From positions 124,001-188,000 of the forward strand of contig CAWIHS010000002.1 in assembly GCA_963836005.1 (NCBI GenBank): 64,000 bases of DNA. The letters run 5' to 3'. The DNA comes from CAWIHS01 sp963836005 (GTDB lineage Bacteria > Pseudomonadota > Gammaproteobacteria > GRL18). Shown here in pieces: positions 35,291 to 44,444 of this stretch. Each line of letters opens with the position of its first letter. The stretch's first letter is position 1. The notes beneath the pieces were generated by a model. The model made no database searches. It was given only the letters and a program-made list of their open reading frames with translations, and had not been told where the DNA came from. Both the position numbers and the translations under genes were made by a program.

Positions 35291-36754
35291 CTAAAAGGCT
35301 TTTTTAAGACCTACGGATATCCTGTTTTCCTGATAATTATTAATACTCCGGTCAGCATCATTGTTTTGTATTCTTAGCCGCAAAAATGCAGAAGTATACG
35401 GTGTTAGCAAGTGATTCATAGACCATAAGAACGTGGTGCGTGTCCTTTTACCTGCACCAGCATCAATCTCGTTATCGCCTACAACACTAAAGATATTATC
35501 GTAGAAATCCCAGTAAATACCTGTTTCCATGGTGGTTCTCTGACTTAGCAGATATTGCCAGCCGAGAGAAGTGCCCAGACGCTTTTCGTTTTCCTGTTCG
35601 GAGACATCATAGAAGCGCTTTTCAGCGTATAAGCGCCAGCTGATAGTGGATTTTTTATACGCATAAATTAAGTTATTAGTTAAGCGGCGGCTTAGATAAT
35701 ATTGTCCCTGTCTGGCCGCTGTACTTGATTCAGGCACTACCACTCCATCTGGATCCTCTTCAATGAATGAGACATTCTGCCGGGTTTGATTCCTGAGATC
35801 GGTGATATCATCAGCATATGTGACATTCCAGGTAATTTTTCTGGCACGGCGTTTATAATCCAGATGATAGGTATTACCAAAAAACCGGTTGCCGAAATTG
35901 AAATCAAGTGAGTTTCTGGTGTTTGGTCGCCATTTAAAACCAACGGTTACGCCTGATCCTCCTGAATTTCTGGTCGACTGTGGTGTATCATAATCTTCAT
36001 ACCCCGTATTAAGTACTAGATCCAGTTTTCTTGAATAATGGTAACCTAATGTCAATATGGTTATATCCGCTGAGGTATCCTGCAATGTTTCATAATTGGT
36101 TTCTACATGCTCAAATTCTATGCCCCAGAAGATGTCATTAAATTTTCTGCTGCTGTCAAATTTTAAATTAATCGATTGCTGTTTACTATCATCGACAAAT
36201 TTATTATCAAAAATAATTTCGTTATAATTATAGCGAACTTCTGATTCAAGCCAGTTAGACCAGTTCTTTTTCCAGTAGGGTGTTAAACCATAGATATAAG
36301 TCTGGGTTAAGTTATCTGAACCTGACACACCATCATTTGAGGCACCTCGATTCGGATTAAGTAAATGCTGGCTTATGCTCGCATTCAAATCAAGATATAC
36401 TGAATTATCGACTAACTCAGAATCAATATTTGCATTCAAATATTGCCTGACCGTATTTTTATCTGTTTCTCTTGCGTACATTAAACCGGATAGATAATAG
36501 TTTAGATTTGATTTAACTCTGGCACCTTCCTTGTTAAAGCTGATTCCAGGTATAATCCGCAGCACTGCGTCAGATATTTCATCTGTATCAGTGAGGTTTA
36601 TGTTATCTGAAAAATCTACTGCTACTTCAATGGAAGCACCTTTTTCGATATCTTTTGCCTGTACGGTGGTTACAGAGAAGGCTGCTGAGAAAAACAAAAA
36701 ACCGGTGAAGCAGCATACAGGTCTCTGTTTTAAAATACCAAACACTCTAATCAA
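35291..36754 (-). CDS. PEP-CTERM system outer-membrane beta-barrel protein (TIGR03016 type)
   Basis: 487 residues. Signal peptide (GFLFFSAAFSVTTVQA, cleavage near residue 33). The rest is alternating amphipathic strands typical of a large barrel: NLNYYLSGLMYARE, LDLNASISQHLLNPNRG, WSNWLESEVRYNYNEIIF, VTVGFKWRPNTRNSLDFNFGNRFFG, and a terminal strand ending in AF, a common C-terminal signal for outer-membrane insertion. It likely forms the outer-membrane pore for the polysaccharide together with the Wza-like lipoprotein. 21 bases after the kinase gene. Confidence 0.88.
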   Translation of the reverse strand: MIRVFGILKQRPVCCFTGFLFFSAAFSVTTVQAKDIEKGASIEVAVDFSDNINLTDTDEISDAVLRIIPGISFNKEGARVKSNLNYYLSGLMYARETDKNTVRQYLNANIDSELVDNSVYLDLNASISQHLLNPNRGASNDGVSGSDNLTQTYIYGLTPYWKKNWSNWLESEVRYNYNEIIFDNKFVDDSKQQSINLKFDSSRKFNDIFWGIEFEHVETNYETLQDTSADITILTLGYHYSRKLDLVLNTGYEDYDTPQSTRNSGGSGVTVGFKWRPNTRNSLDFNFGNRFFGNTYHLDYKRRARKITWNVTYADDITDLRNQTRQNVSFIEEDPDGVVVPESSTAARQGQYYLSRRLTNNLIYAYKKSTISWRLYAEKRFYDVSEQENEKRLGTSLGWQYLLSQRTTMETGIYWDFYDNIFSVVGDNEIDAGAGKRTRTTFLWSMNHLLTPYTSAFLRLRIQNNDADRSINNYQENRISVGLKKAF

Positions 36755-36775
36755 TTTTCAAAACCCCGATAAAAA

Positions 36776-37687
36776 TTATTCGGAGCCATAGCCATAGCCA
36801 TAGCCATAGCCATAATAATTACTCGAGCTCGTACCCATACTTTTATTCATGACCAGGCCAATCACCATCTCAGGGTCGAGCAGTGACAAGGCATTTTTCA
36901 CGGATAGCTGAGTGGTTTTGTTCTGTTCTACAACAAAAACAATCTGGCCGACCTTTTGTGCCAGCACTCTTGACTCATTGGTCTGCAGTAAGGGGGGTGA
37001 ATCAATAATAATAACCCGATCCTTATATCGCCCGGATAATTCCTCTATCAGATTATCCATAAATTCACTATTGAGCAACTCTGTTGAAAGGTGATGTTTG
37101 TTTCCGGCAGGCAATAACGAAAGTTTAGGGATATTGGTTGTTATCAGGACATCAGAAAGATTGCTTACATCACCATGCAGAAAATCAGTGAGCCCTTTAT
37201 CAACTTCGATGCCGAAGGTCTTGCTGACAGAGGATTTTAAAATATCAGCATCAATCAGCAGTACACGGTAATCCAGTTCCTTGGCAATGCTAAGCGCCAG
37301 ATTCACTGAGGTAAATGTTTTACCTTCCCCTTGCAAGGCACTGGTCACCTGGATCAAATTTGCACGTTCAATCTCATGAGCCGTTTTACCTTTGATATTT
37401 TGCAGTAAAGGCCTTTTAATCTCACGAAACTCCTGATGCAGTAAGGTATTAGAATCAGACATGGAAAGGAAGCCAAATTCCTCCAGGCGTTTAAGATTAA
37501 CTTCTATGGATTTTGAAAACTCCCTGTTCAGAAAATCCTCAGTTACTGCATTGTTTAGTTGATTTTTTTCGCTGTTTCTAGCAACATCATCGAGTTCATG
37601 GGAACCTTGTTGCTCTTTAAAAACAGCAGCTTTACCCGATGTAAGAACTGGCTGATGTTTCTCAATTGCTTTTTCTATCGTATCCAT
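36776..37687 (-). CDS. XrtA-associated tyrosine autokinase (BY-kinase, TIGR03018 type)
   Basis: 303 residues. Cytoplasmic BY-kinase half: VTSALQGEGKTFTSVNLALSIAK near residue 113 (Walker A), YRVLLIDADILKSSVSKTFG (Walker A'), DRVIIIDSPPLLQTNES (Walker B). The C-terminus alternates Tyr and Gly (seven tyrosines in the last 13 residues), the autophosphorylation cluster, and is encoded by a 6-bp microsatellite. Residues 1-60 are a charged linker. Works with the separate chain-length protein encoded just upstream (10-base gap) to control polymer length and export. Confidence 0.93.
   Translation of the reverse strand: MDTIEKAIEKHQPVLTSGKAAVFKEQQGSHELDDVARNSEKNQLNNAVTEDFLNREFSKSIEVNLKRLEEFGFLSMSDSNTLLHQEFREIKRPLLQNIKGKTAHEIERANLIQVTSALQGEGKTFTSVNLALSIAKELDYRVLLIDADILKSSVSKTFGIEVDKGLTDFLHGDVSNLSDVLITTNIPKLSLLPAGNKHHLSTELLNSEFMDNLIEELSGRYKDRVIIIDSPPLLQTNESRVLAQKVGQIVFVVEQNKTTQLSVKNALSLLDPEMVIGLVMNKSMGTSSSNYYGYGYGYGYGSE
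36785..36814. repeat. 6-bp coding microsatellite in the kinase tyrosine cluster
   Basis: Five perfect copies of GCCATA on the plus strand (TATGGC on the coding strand), encoding alternating Tyr-Gly pairs at the end of the BY-kinase. Copy changes keep the frame and change the number of phosphorylatable tyrosines. Confidence 0.9.
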
Positions 37688-37697
37688 TTTTTAAACC

Positions 37698-39266
37698 CTA
37701 TGCATTTTGCAGCAATACGCTATACCAGGTCATAACAATTCCATATATAACCAGTAGCAACACCAATAATGATAAATAAGACATAACCATGATCTTTCTT
37801 CGCTGATGTTGACCTGGCGAATCTATCGCTGAGACATTCCCCAGCATGGGTAAGCCTGTGAATCTGGATAGTTCATTAGCTGATAAAACAACCGGGTTCA
37901 GTTGAGTGAGGACAAAAGCAAATGCAATGCCGGCAAGAAGACCAGTAATAAGCACCACCGTAGACAGCATTAAACGTGGCGGTCCGACTGGGTTACTTTC
38001 TACCCGGGGTGACTCGATGACTTTAAACTGAATACTGTCGGCAGTTTTATCCACGTTTTCAGCAATGGTTGCGGATTCACGTCTAGTAAAAAATTCATCA
38101 TACTGGTTCTTGGTTACTTCATAATCCCGGTTCAAGGCAACCAATTTTGCTTCAATTTCAGGTATGGTATTAACCATTTCTTTTAACTTTTCATGTCTGG
38201 CGGTATAGGCAGCAACCCTGACTTTAAGTGTTTCAACACGCGCTCTGGATTCACCGAGGTTTATTTTCAGCTGCTGATAGACAGGGTTTTCATCCAGGTT
38301 ATAACCACTATTCCTGTTGGCCATGGCCTGTTGCTGGATCTCAGCAAGTTCCTTGTCTCTTTTTGTATATAGTCGGTTTAGTGAACGCTTGACAGACTGT
38401 ACATCAGGGTGATTGTTGGTATACTGGAGCAGCAAATTATCCAGATTTTGTTCCAGAGCATCGATTCTCGCATCATACGAAGTGCTGGTGTTTAAATCCA
38501 GAGTACTTGAACTTAATCCAAATGACGGCGTTTCACCCTCCAGTTCGGCCTCAATGGACTCCATTTGAGTAGTAGCTTCCTGCAGCTCCAGCTTTGCTTC
38601 TTCGAGTTTTGCTGAAAGTTCCTGCATGCGGCTGTAGTAATCTTCACCTGAAGAAGGCAATAAAGCCATATTTTTCTGTTTAAATTCTGTTAATCTGTTT
38701 TCAGTAGCCAGCAGTCGTTGCTGATATCGTTGCAATTGCTTATCAAGAAAAATTTTAGCCGAGTCTGAATCTTCCCTGCTTTTTCCAATGGAGTTCTCAA
38801 TAAATACTGTCAATACTGACTGTAAAATATCCTTACCCTTATCTTTGTTATTATCAATGTAAGCCAAATCATATAAGTTATCGTTAGATTTTACCGCGGC
38901 CTTTTTAAATTTGATGTCTTTTTTCAGTTTTTTGATTAACAGCTCATGCTCTTCCTGATTGGTGACTTCCAGATCCAGATCGGCCAATTGTATTATTTTT
39001 TCAATATTAGGCCGGCTAAACAGCGTTTTGACCATTAATTCTATTTGCTGGTTGACATCAATTTGTACCGTTAAACCTCTTAACAGGGGCTGTAACAATG
39101 ATTGAGTATCAATATAAATTCTGGCTCGGGTTTGATATTCATCCGGCATATTATAAATAGCAGTCCAGCCGATAATGCAGATCAGCCATGCAATTGCCAT
39201 GGCATACCAGCGCTTATTCCAGATCCCTTTTAAATAAATGAATATCTGTTCAACAATCTCTTGCAT
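37698..39266 (-). CDS. XrtA-system polysaccharide chain-length determinant (Wzz-like, TIGR03007 type)
   Basis: 522 residues. First membrane helix at about 22-40 (AMAIAWLICIIGWTAIY), then the Wzz periplasmic domain with YQTRARIYIDTQSLLQPLLRGL. A long coiled coil spans about residues 165-400 (LDKQLQRYQQRLLATENRLTEFKQK and similar), followed by the Pro-rich VIESPRVESNPVGPPRLM before the second and third helices (437-460, 493-515). No kinase domain is attached; it is encoded by the next gene. Sets polymer length in the inner membrane. 75 bases after the export lipoprotein gene. Confidence 0.93.
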   Translation of the reverse strand: MQEIVEQIFIYLKGIWNKRWYAMAIAWLICIIGWTAIYNMPDEYQTRARIYIDTQSLLQPLLRGLTVQIDVNQQIELMVKTLFSRPNIEKIIQLADLDLEVTNQEEHELLIKKLKKDIKFKKAAVKSNDNLYDLAYIDNNKDKGKDILQSVLTVFIENSIGKSREDSDSAKIFLDKQLQRYQQRLLATENRLTEFKQKNMALLPSSGEDYYSRMQELSAKLEEAKLELQEATTQMESIEAELEGETPSFGLSSSTLDLNTSTSYDARIDALEQNLDNLLLQYTNNHPDVQSVKRSLNRLYTKRDKELAEIQQQAMANRNSGYNLDENPVYQQLKINLGESRARVETLKVRVAAYTARHEKLKEMVNTIPEIEAKLVALNRDYEVTKNQYDEFFTRRESATIAENVDKTADSIQFKVIESPRVESNPVGPPRLMLSTVVLITGLLAGIAFAFVLTQLNPVVLSANELSRFTGLPMLGNVSAIDSPGQHQRRKIMVMSYLSLLVLLLVIYGIVMTWYSVLLQNA

Positions 39267-39341
39267 CCCTTAACTACCTGACTTGTGCACTTTCAAAAAA
39301 AATCATATGTAAAAATAAAAAAAACAACTGGATCGAAAATC

Positions 39342-39992
39342 TTAGAACCAGGCTTCGGGAATAATTACAATATCTCCCGGCAAAATATCTACATTGGCCG
39401 TCATGTCGCCGTCCTGAATCAAGTCTTCAATGCGAATGGTATACTGCATCTGCTGATTATTTTCAATGCGCGCAAGAACCGCCTTATTACCATTCGCAAA
39501 CTCGGTTAATCCGCCGACAGCGATCATCAGGTCCAGCAAGGTCATATCTTCATTATACGGAAGAGATTGAGGTTCAGCAGCCGCGCCAATCACTCTCACC
39601 TGTTCTTTATAGGGTCCCTCAAATTCATCTACCGATACAGTTACATTGGGACTTTTAATATAGGCACGCAAAGCATTTTCAATATCCCTGCCGACCTGCG
39701 AAGGTGTTTTATCACTGACTTTTATATCTTCTACCAACGGGGTATTAATCTTGCCGTCAGGCCGAACAATAACAGTGGTTGACACTTCAGGATTTCTCCA
39801 GACAAAAATGTTCAGTTCGTCACCCGGGCCAATAAGATACTGATAATTTTCAGGATTGGTTGTCATTGGTTTATTGGGTATGCTGGGAGAAAGTTCCGGA
39901 TAGACCGGCTTATTAGAACAACCGCCAAGCAGGACCAGGGCAGCAATAAAAACCAGCAAAAAGACCAATTTCGGTTTAATATTCATTATCAT
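39342..39992 (-). CDS. XrtA/PEP-CTERM exopolysaccharide export lipoprotein (Wza-like, TIGR03027 type)
   Basis: 216 residues. Lipoprotein signal KLVFLLVFIAALVLLGGCSNKP with lipobox LGGC, Cys at residue 25. YQYLIGPGDELNIFVWRNPEVS starts the polysaccharide biosynthesis/export domain, followed by VIVRPDGKINTPLVEDIKVSDKTPSQVGRDIENAL, a SLBB-like stretch, and the ending ILPGDIVIIPEAWF typical of this subfamily. Outer-membrane lipoprotein forming or priming the export channel. First gene of the export operon; the 187-base spacer upstream has a TTGACA on the minus strand at 40106-40111 but no well-placed -10. Confidence 0.93.
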   Translation of the reverse strand: MIMNIKPKLVFLLVFIAALVLLGGCSNKPVYPELSPSIPNKPMTTNPENYQYLIGPGDELNIFVWRNPEVSTTVIVRPDGKINTPLVEDIKVSDKTPSQVGRDIENALRAYIKSPNVTVSVDEFEGPYKEQVRVIGAAAEPQSLPYNEDMTLLDLMIAVGGLTEFANGNKAVLARIENNQQMQYTIRIEDLIQDGDMTANVDILPGDIVIIPEAWF

Positions 39993-40179
39993 TTTCTCAA
40001 AAAACTTTGCTTAACAAACAGGGATAAATTAATACCATTAAAATCTCTAAAAAACTTACGCTCGCCATCTGGCTATTCTACCATAGAGTCTGTAAAAAGA
40101 TGTGCTGTCAATCAATTTTACACTTATCGGGTGACGAGTATTCTAGCCCCCGCTGTATGGCTGATACAGTGGACAAATC

Positions 40180-42462
40180 CTACATTGTAAGATTATTCAC
40201 TGAATGTTTCCACCTGTAAAAAACCACAATAAGTGCAGGCAGTAACAATAAATCAAAGAGTAAAGCCATTAGTAATCCCACGGCGGTTAACATTCCAAAA
40301 TGTGCAGTAGGCACGAATTGTGACAGAGAAACCAGAAAAAACTGCGCACAAAGTATTAAAGTTGTGGCTAACAAAGCCCTGCCTGTCTTGAAATAACTCT
40401 GCGCCAGTGAATAAATCACCGAATGACCATTTTCTAATCTTTTATAATAACCATGCAGCAGATGAATGGTATCATCGACTGCAATACCAATCGCCACACT
40501 GGCTATCATGGCGGTTGCCATATCCAGCCATATGCCGAGGATGCCCATAAACATAAAAATAGCCAGTATGGGTGAGAGATTGGGCAGTAAACTGAGTACA
40601 GCTGCCGGATAAGACTTCCATAAATACAGCATAATCAAAAAAATAAGCAAAATAACTAATATCAGACTAGAGATCTGACCAGTGATCAAGAGCTTATCCT
40701 GATCGGCAAATAACCGTCCTTCGCCTGCAACAGCAGCTTCCATTCCAGTCATATTATTCGCCAGATATGTTTCAATTTTGTCAATGAGCTCCCTTATTTT
40801 GGCTGAATTATGCACATTTGAACTCAGAACAATACGGCTGACATTAAACTCACGGTTTACCAGCTCATATACATCATCGCCATCATAAATTAAAAAATAC
40901 TGGCTAATTAAGGCATTATTTTCCGGTAACCCTGTATCGTTAACATTGTCCAGGCTCAGATGCGGGTTCATAGCTTGATGCATATCCTGCAAGAAATCCA
41001 CCAGTGAAATGGTTTTGTCAATTTCCGCCTGTCGTTGCAGCCAGCGCTGCAATTGTTCTATCTGTTTTAAATTGTGCAGTTTTTTCATACTGTCTCGGGA
41101 AGATCCATACAAAATCACTTCCAGAGGCATTACACCGGATAACTGAGCTTCAATTAATTGCGTATTTCGATTAACGAAATGATTCTCTGGAAAGAATTTT
41201 AACAAATTAGTTTCAGCACTAACTTTAAAAACAAAAGGAATGCCCAGAAAAAATAACACGATGGTGATGGCTATTACCCAGCCTGAACGCCTTATTGCCA
41301 GATCCACAAACAATTTAAGCAGCTTATCCATCCATGAACAGCGACGATGCTTTTGTGGCCAGCTGTGTTTATCAAACTGGACAAAGATCAAAGGCACAAC
41401 CCATATGACCAGGCTAAATAGTAACATAACCCCAAACGCGGCAATCAGACCAAAATGCCCAATAGGAAGAATAGGACTGACAGCTAAAGAACCTAACCCC
41501 AAAGCCGTTGTCAGCGCAGTAAAAAACGCCGGTTTTTTTATCTGCGCAATGGCAAAATTGACTCTGTCTATGCCTTCATAACCATGCGCGGCCGACAATT
41601 TCATATAGGTGTAAAAATGCACCAGAAAAGCAGTCGTCAGCGAGGCCAGCAAGGGTGCCAGCATCACAGAAATCATCGTATAGGGAAGAGAAAAAATAAC
41701 AAACAGCAACAGTGAAGTATTGATCACAGCTCCCGTCAGCAAACCGGCAACAAGCACCGCCAGAATACGTTTAAACATAAGCCATATAAGCATCAGACCG
41801 ATAATGATAGTCCCCGGAACAAAGATGAGAGTGTCTTTAACCATAGATCTGAACTGCTCAATTTCAACCACTATCGGTCCGGCACTGGCAACGATGTAAG
41901 GTGATAAATGATGCTCAGAGAGGACATCATAGACCTGATTCATTAGACTCATGCGCTCAGTCGTTGTGTTTAACTGGTGGGGTCTTATGACCATTGCCAT
42001 ATAGTCAGCATTATCAGCGACGGTTAATTTATGCGCAATTCGGTCAGATTTGGCCCATTGATACCTTGAACCTGGCTGAGTTAAAACTTTTCGCTGTTCC
42101 TTGCCTAATAGTTCAGAAACCTCAAAACCATCGTCAGTACCTTCAATATGTTCCATATCAATGACACTTAAGACTCGCTCCACCATGGAATTTCTTTCTA
42201 GCTGGTTAACTGCAGCCTGTAGTTGATCCAGAAACTGGTCAGAATAGAGCGCTTTTCCATGGAAAAGGATAATGGCGTTTTGATCGCCCGGAAAAAGTTC
42301 AGCCAATTCATTTTTCAGCACTACACCGGGTTGATCGGCGGGAAGATAAACCTCCGGGGCATTATCAAATATCAACTGGGATAAAAAAACAGATGGGATA
42401 ATGTTCAGTAACAGCAGCAGAAATACTGGCCAGGATACGATAGATTTAAAGATTTCTTTCAA
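40180..42462 (-). CDS. MMPL/RND-superfamily membrane exporter
   Basis: 760 residues with about twelve predicted membrane helices arranged as two repeats of one helix, a large periplasmic domain, and five helices. Repeat 1 has the periplasmic part at about 30-210 and helices at 215-370; repeat 2 begins near 400. AMIASVAIGIAVDDTIHLLHGYYKRL near residue 655 is the conserved MMPL/RND helix-4 signature. Members move lipids or hydrophobic compounds out of the inner membrane. Its start overlaps the stop of the porin gene (ATGA), and the LolA-like gene precedes that; the trio resembles known hydrophobic-cargo export clusters. Confidence 0.85.
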   Translation of the reverse strand: MKEIFKSIVSWPVFLLLLLNIIPSVFLSQLIFDNAPEVYLPADQPGVVLKNELAELFPGDQNAIILFHGKALYSDQFLDQLQAAVNQLERNSMVERVLSVIDMEHIEGTDDGFEVSELLGKEQRKVLTQPGSRYQWAKSDRIAHKLTVADNADYMAMVIRPHQLNTTTERMSLMNQVYDVLSEHHLSPYIVASAGPIVVEIEQFRSMVKDTLIFVPGTIIIGLMLIWLMFKRILAVLVAGLLTGAVINTSLLLFVIFSLPYTMISVMLAPLLASLTTAFLVHFYTYMKLSAAHGYEGIDRVNFAIAQIKKPAFFTALTTALGLGSLAVSPILPIGHFGLIAAFGVMLLFSLVIWVVPLIFVQFDKHSWPQKHRRCSWMDKLLKLFVDLAIRRSGWVIAITIVLFFLGIPFVFKVSAETNLLKFFPENHFVNRNTQLIEAQLSGVMPLEVILYGSSRDSMKKLHNLKQIEQLQRWLQRQAEIDKTISLVDFLQDMHQAMNPHLSLDNVNDTGLPENNALISQYFLIYDGDDVYELVNREFNVSRIVLSSNVHNSAKIRELIDKIETYLANNMTGMEAAVAGEGRLFADQDKLLITGQISSLILVILLIFLIMLYLWKSYPAAVLSLLPNLSPILAIFMFMGILGIWLDMATAMIASVAIGIAVDDTIHLLHGYYKRLENGHSVIYSLAQSYFKTGRALLATTLILCAQFFLVSLSQFVPTAHFGMLTAVGLLMALLFDLLLLPALIVVFYRWKHSVNNLTM

Positions 42463-44444
42463 AACTGACCTCTTACCCCGAAAGTCACCATACTGTTTAG
42501 CTGGTAAAATCCCCCGACTGTATTTTGATTGCCGTCAAGATAATGAATCGCAGAATATACCTCAAAGGGTTCCCAGCCCAGATAGGAAATTTCCGGTGCA
42601 AGATAAATATCTTTGTCATCCAGTCCAAAGTTAAAACGTCCTCCTGCCTTCCATCGATTATTGGCAAAAAACGTTTCCACTTCTCCACTTAGAGTCAGAA
42701 TATGATTCCTGTCGAGAATTTTTTCCTGTGCATTGATATTGATGCCTGACAACTGAAGATTCACGCGCGTGTCCTGATCACCAGGATAAAATTCCACCCC
42801 GCCAGCCCACTTCCAGCCGTTATAAGTCACATATTCGAAGGATTCTGTCGTAGCGGGCAGATCGGAAAACCAGGCGCCTTCCAGGCGCATGGTCAGGCTA
42901 GCAAAGGGAAACGCCACATCACCGCCAAGTACCCAGCTGCGCGGATGCCTTTCTATAAAAGTGACTGGCTGATTAAATGCCGAAGCGGGATCATCTCTGA
43001 TAAGGGGATTAAGCTGGTAATAGGGTGCAGAACGTTTTACTTTCTGCACGCTTAAATCATAGTCAAGAGAATTAAACGCTGAACTCAGGCGCAAGCCAAA
43101 ACCGCCGTCTGTTTCGTCAAGATCATCATCAATTGTGCCATTTTGAACCAGCGGTTTAAATCGAGGATTCTGATCAAAACCTAATATAGTGCCATTGTTC
43201 TTGTTAATAGGGAACCAGACATTATTTTCAAGCGGAAGCTCTGCAGCCCTGAAGTAAGGCAAATAAACAATATCCAGCTTACTTTTTTGAAGAAAAAATT
43301 CACCTCGCAGAACCGCAGAGGAGCGATACTCATCTCCCCATTCATACAATACACCTCGGGTCAAATCCAGGGTTGCCAGGTTATCGGTAGGAGCAAAGAT
43401 ATCCGCTTTGCCCCAGCGAACGGTGTCCGTGCCGACGGTGAAACGCATATTTGCATTACGATAGCGCAGATAGCTGTCTCCATAATCAAGGCTTAATTCA
43501 TCGGTCTGCGCAAAAGATTCGCCATGCTGATAATTAGCATCAGCGCGAGCAGCGAGTCGCAATTCCCATTGTCTCGATAGCTGCCATTGCAGATGCCCGG
43601 AAGCATGAAGATATTCAACATGATCAACCGGTGAAGCACTTCTTGTTAACAGTTCAGCTTCAGCAACAAGCTTATCCAGCGCCCATTCAAAATCCTTGTG
43701 TGGTGCTTCTTCATCTTCTGCAAAGTTGATTTCATCGGTTATATCGCTGGGATCTGACATGACCACGATCATGATCTCCTGATCCGGCTTTTCATCCTCA
43801 GCAACAGCTATCTGTTCTGTGTCATTCATTTGAATGACTGTTTCTGGTGGGCTTTCGGCCTGTTTGTCAGGCTCAACAGAGATAATGGCAGCAGGTGTTC
43901 TGAATGGGTCAGACGGTTTCGTTTGCTGCCCTTCCTTAACATCGACGGTGGAATGTGGTGCATTGCTCAGTGTATTGGAAGGCTGCGCTGCATCGACTTG
44001 CACCACATAGCTGATCAGCTGGACATCATCACTATGTACTTTGAGGTTTTTTAAGCCCAGACTTTTTAGCTCGTTAAAAATCTGGCCGGCACTTTTTTTA
44101 TTTAAAGTTTGCCCCACTATAATGGAGAAATCCCGCTCATAACGATCTTTAACCACTTCCAGCTGAGTATATCCCTGTTTTTCCAGCCAGCGGGTTTGTT
44201 TTAATGCCTCAGCCCATTGATGATAACCTGTGCTAATAACGCTATAACGCTGTGTTTGCTGCTTTTGTTGAGTTAGATTGACTTTTTTTCCCAGAGTTTG
44301 CTGGGTTTTGATAAATTCGTCAGCCTGGGCTTTGGTAGCAAAGATAGATGGATTACTCTGGGCGTCTGTGTGTTCCTGGGCGAACAGCAGAAAAGGCTGT
44401 AATAAAATGGTAAGGCAAAGTAAGCTTGTCCAGCGGTACCGCAT
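42459..44444 (-). CDS. Outer-membrane beta-barrel protein with N-terminal SPOR-like region (DUF1302-like barrel)
   Basis: 661 residues. Signal peptide RWTSLLCLTILLQPFLLFAQ. Residues 30-150 show two repeats reminiscent of SPOR domains (YSVISTGYHQWAEALKQTRWLEKQGY and FSIIVGQTLNKKSAGQIFNELKSLGL). Then comes an acidic linker (150-250) and a barrel from about 270 to the end, with MRFTVGTDTVRWGKADIFAPTDN, a segment close to the DUF1302/alginate-export type. Starts 92 bases inside the 3' end of the LolA-like gene, with GGAAG 5 bases before the ATG. Probably the outer-membrane end of the MMPL-based exporter. Confidence 0.75.
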   Translation of the reverse strand: MRYRWTSLLCLTILLQPFLLFAQEHTDAQSNPSIFATKAQADEFIKTQQTLGKKVNLTQQKQQTQRYSVISTGYHQWAEALKQTRWLEKQGYTQLEVVKDRYERDFSIIVGQTLNKKSAGQIFNELKSLGLKNLKVHSDDVQLISYVVQVDAAQPSNTLSNAPHSTVDVKEGQQTKPSDPFRTPAAIISVEPDKQAESPPETVIQMNDTEQIAVAEDEKPDQEIMIVVMSDPSDITDEINFAEDEEAPHKDFEWALDKLVAEAELLTRSASPVDHVEYLHASGHLQWQLSRQWELRLAARADANYQHGESFAQTDELSLDYGDSYLRYRNANMRFTVGTDTVRWGKADIFAPTDNLATLDLTRGVLYEWGDEYRSSAVLRGEFFLQKSKLDIVYLPYFRAAELPLENNVWFPINKNNGTILGFDQNPRFKPLVQNGTIDDDLDETDGGFGLRLSSAFNSLDYDLSVQKVKRSAPYYQLNPLIRDDPASAFNQPVTFIERHPRSWVLGGDVAFPFASLTMRLEGAWFSDLPATTESFEYVTYNGWKWAGGVEFYPGDQDTRVNLQLSGININAQEKILDRNHILTLSGEVETFFANNRWKAGGRFNFGLDDKDIYLAPEISYLGWEPFEVYSAIHYLDGNQNTVGGFYQLNSMVTFGVRGQF

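Noticed and set aside
40106..40140. Sigma-70 promoter of the export operon
   Set aside because: A TTGACA exists on the minus strand but no -10 hexamer at 16-18 bases; too weak to list.
41240..41581. 113-residue plus-strand frame
   Set aside because: Antisense to the MMPL permease; complementary to its membrane helices.
44353..44444. Frameshift joining the LolA-like and porin genes
   Set aside because: The porin start has its own Shine-Dalgarno and signal peptide, so a true 92-base gene overlap explains the data better.
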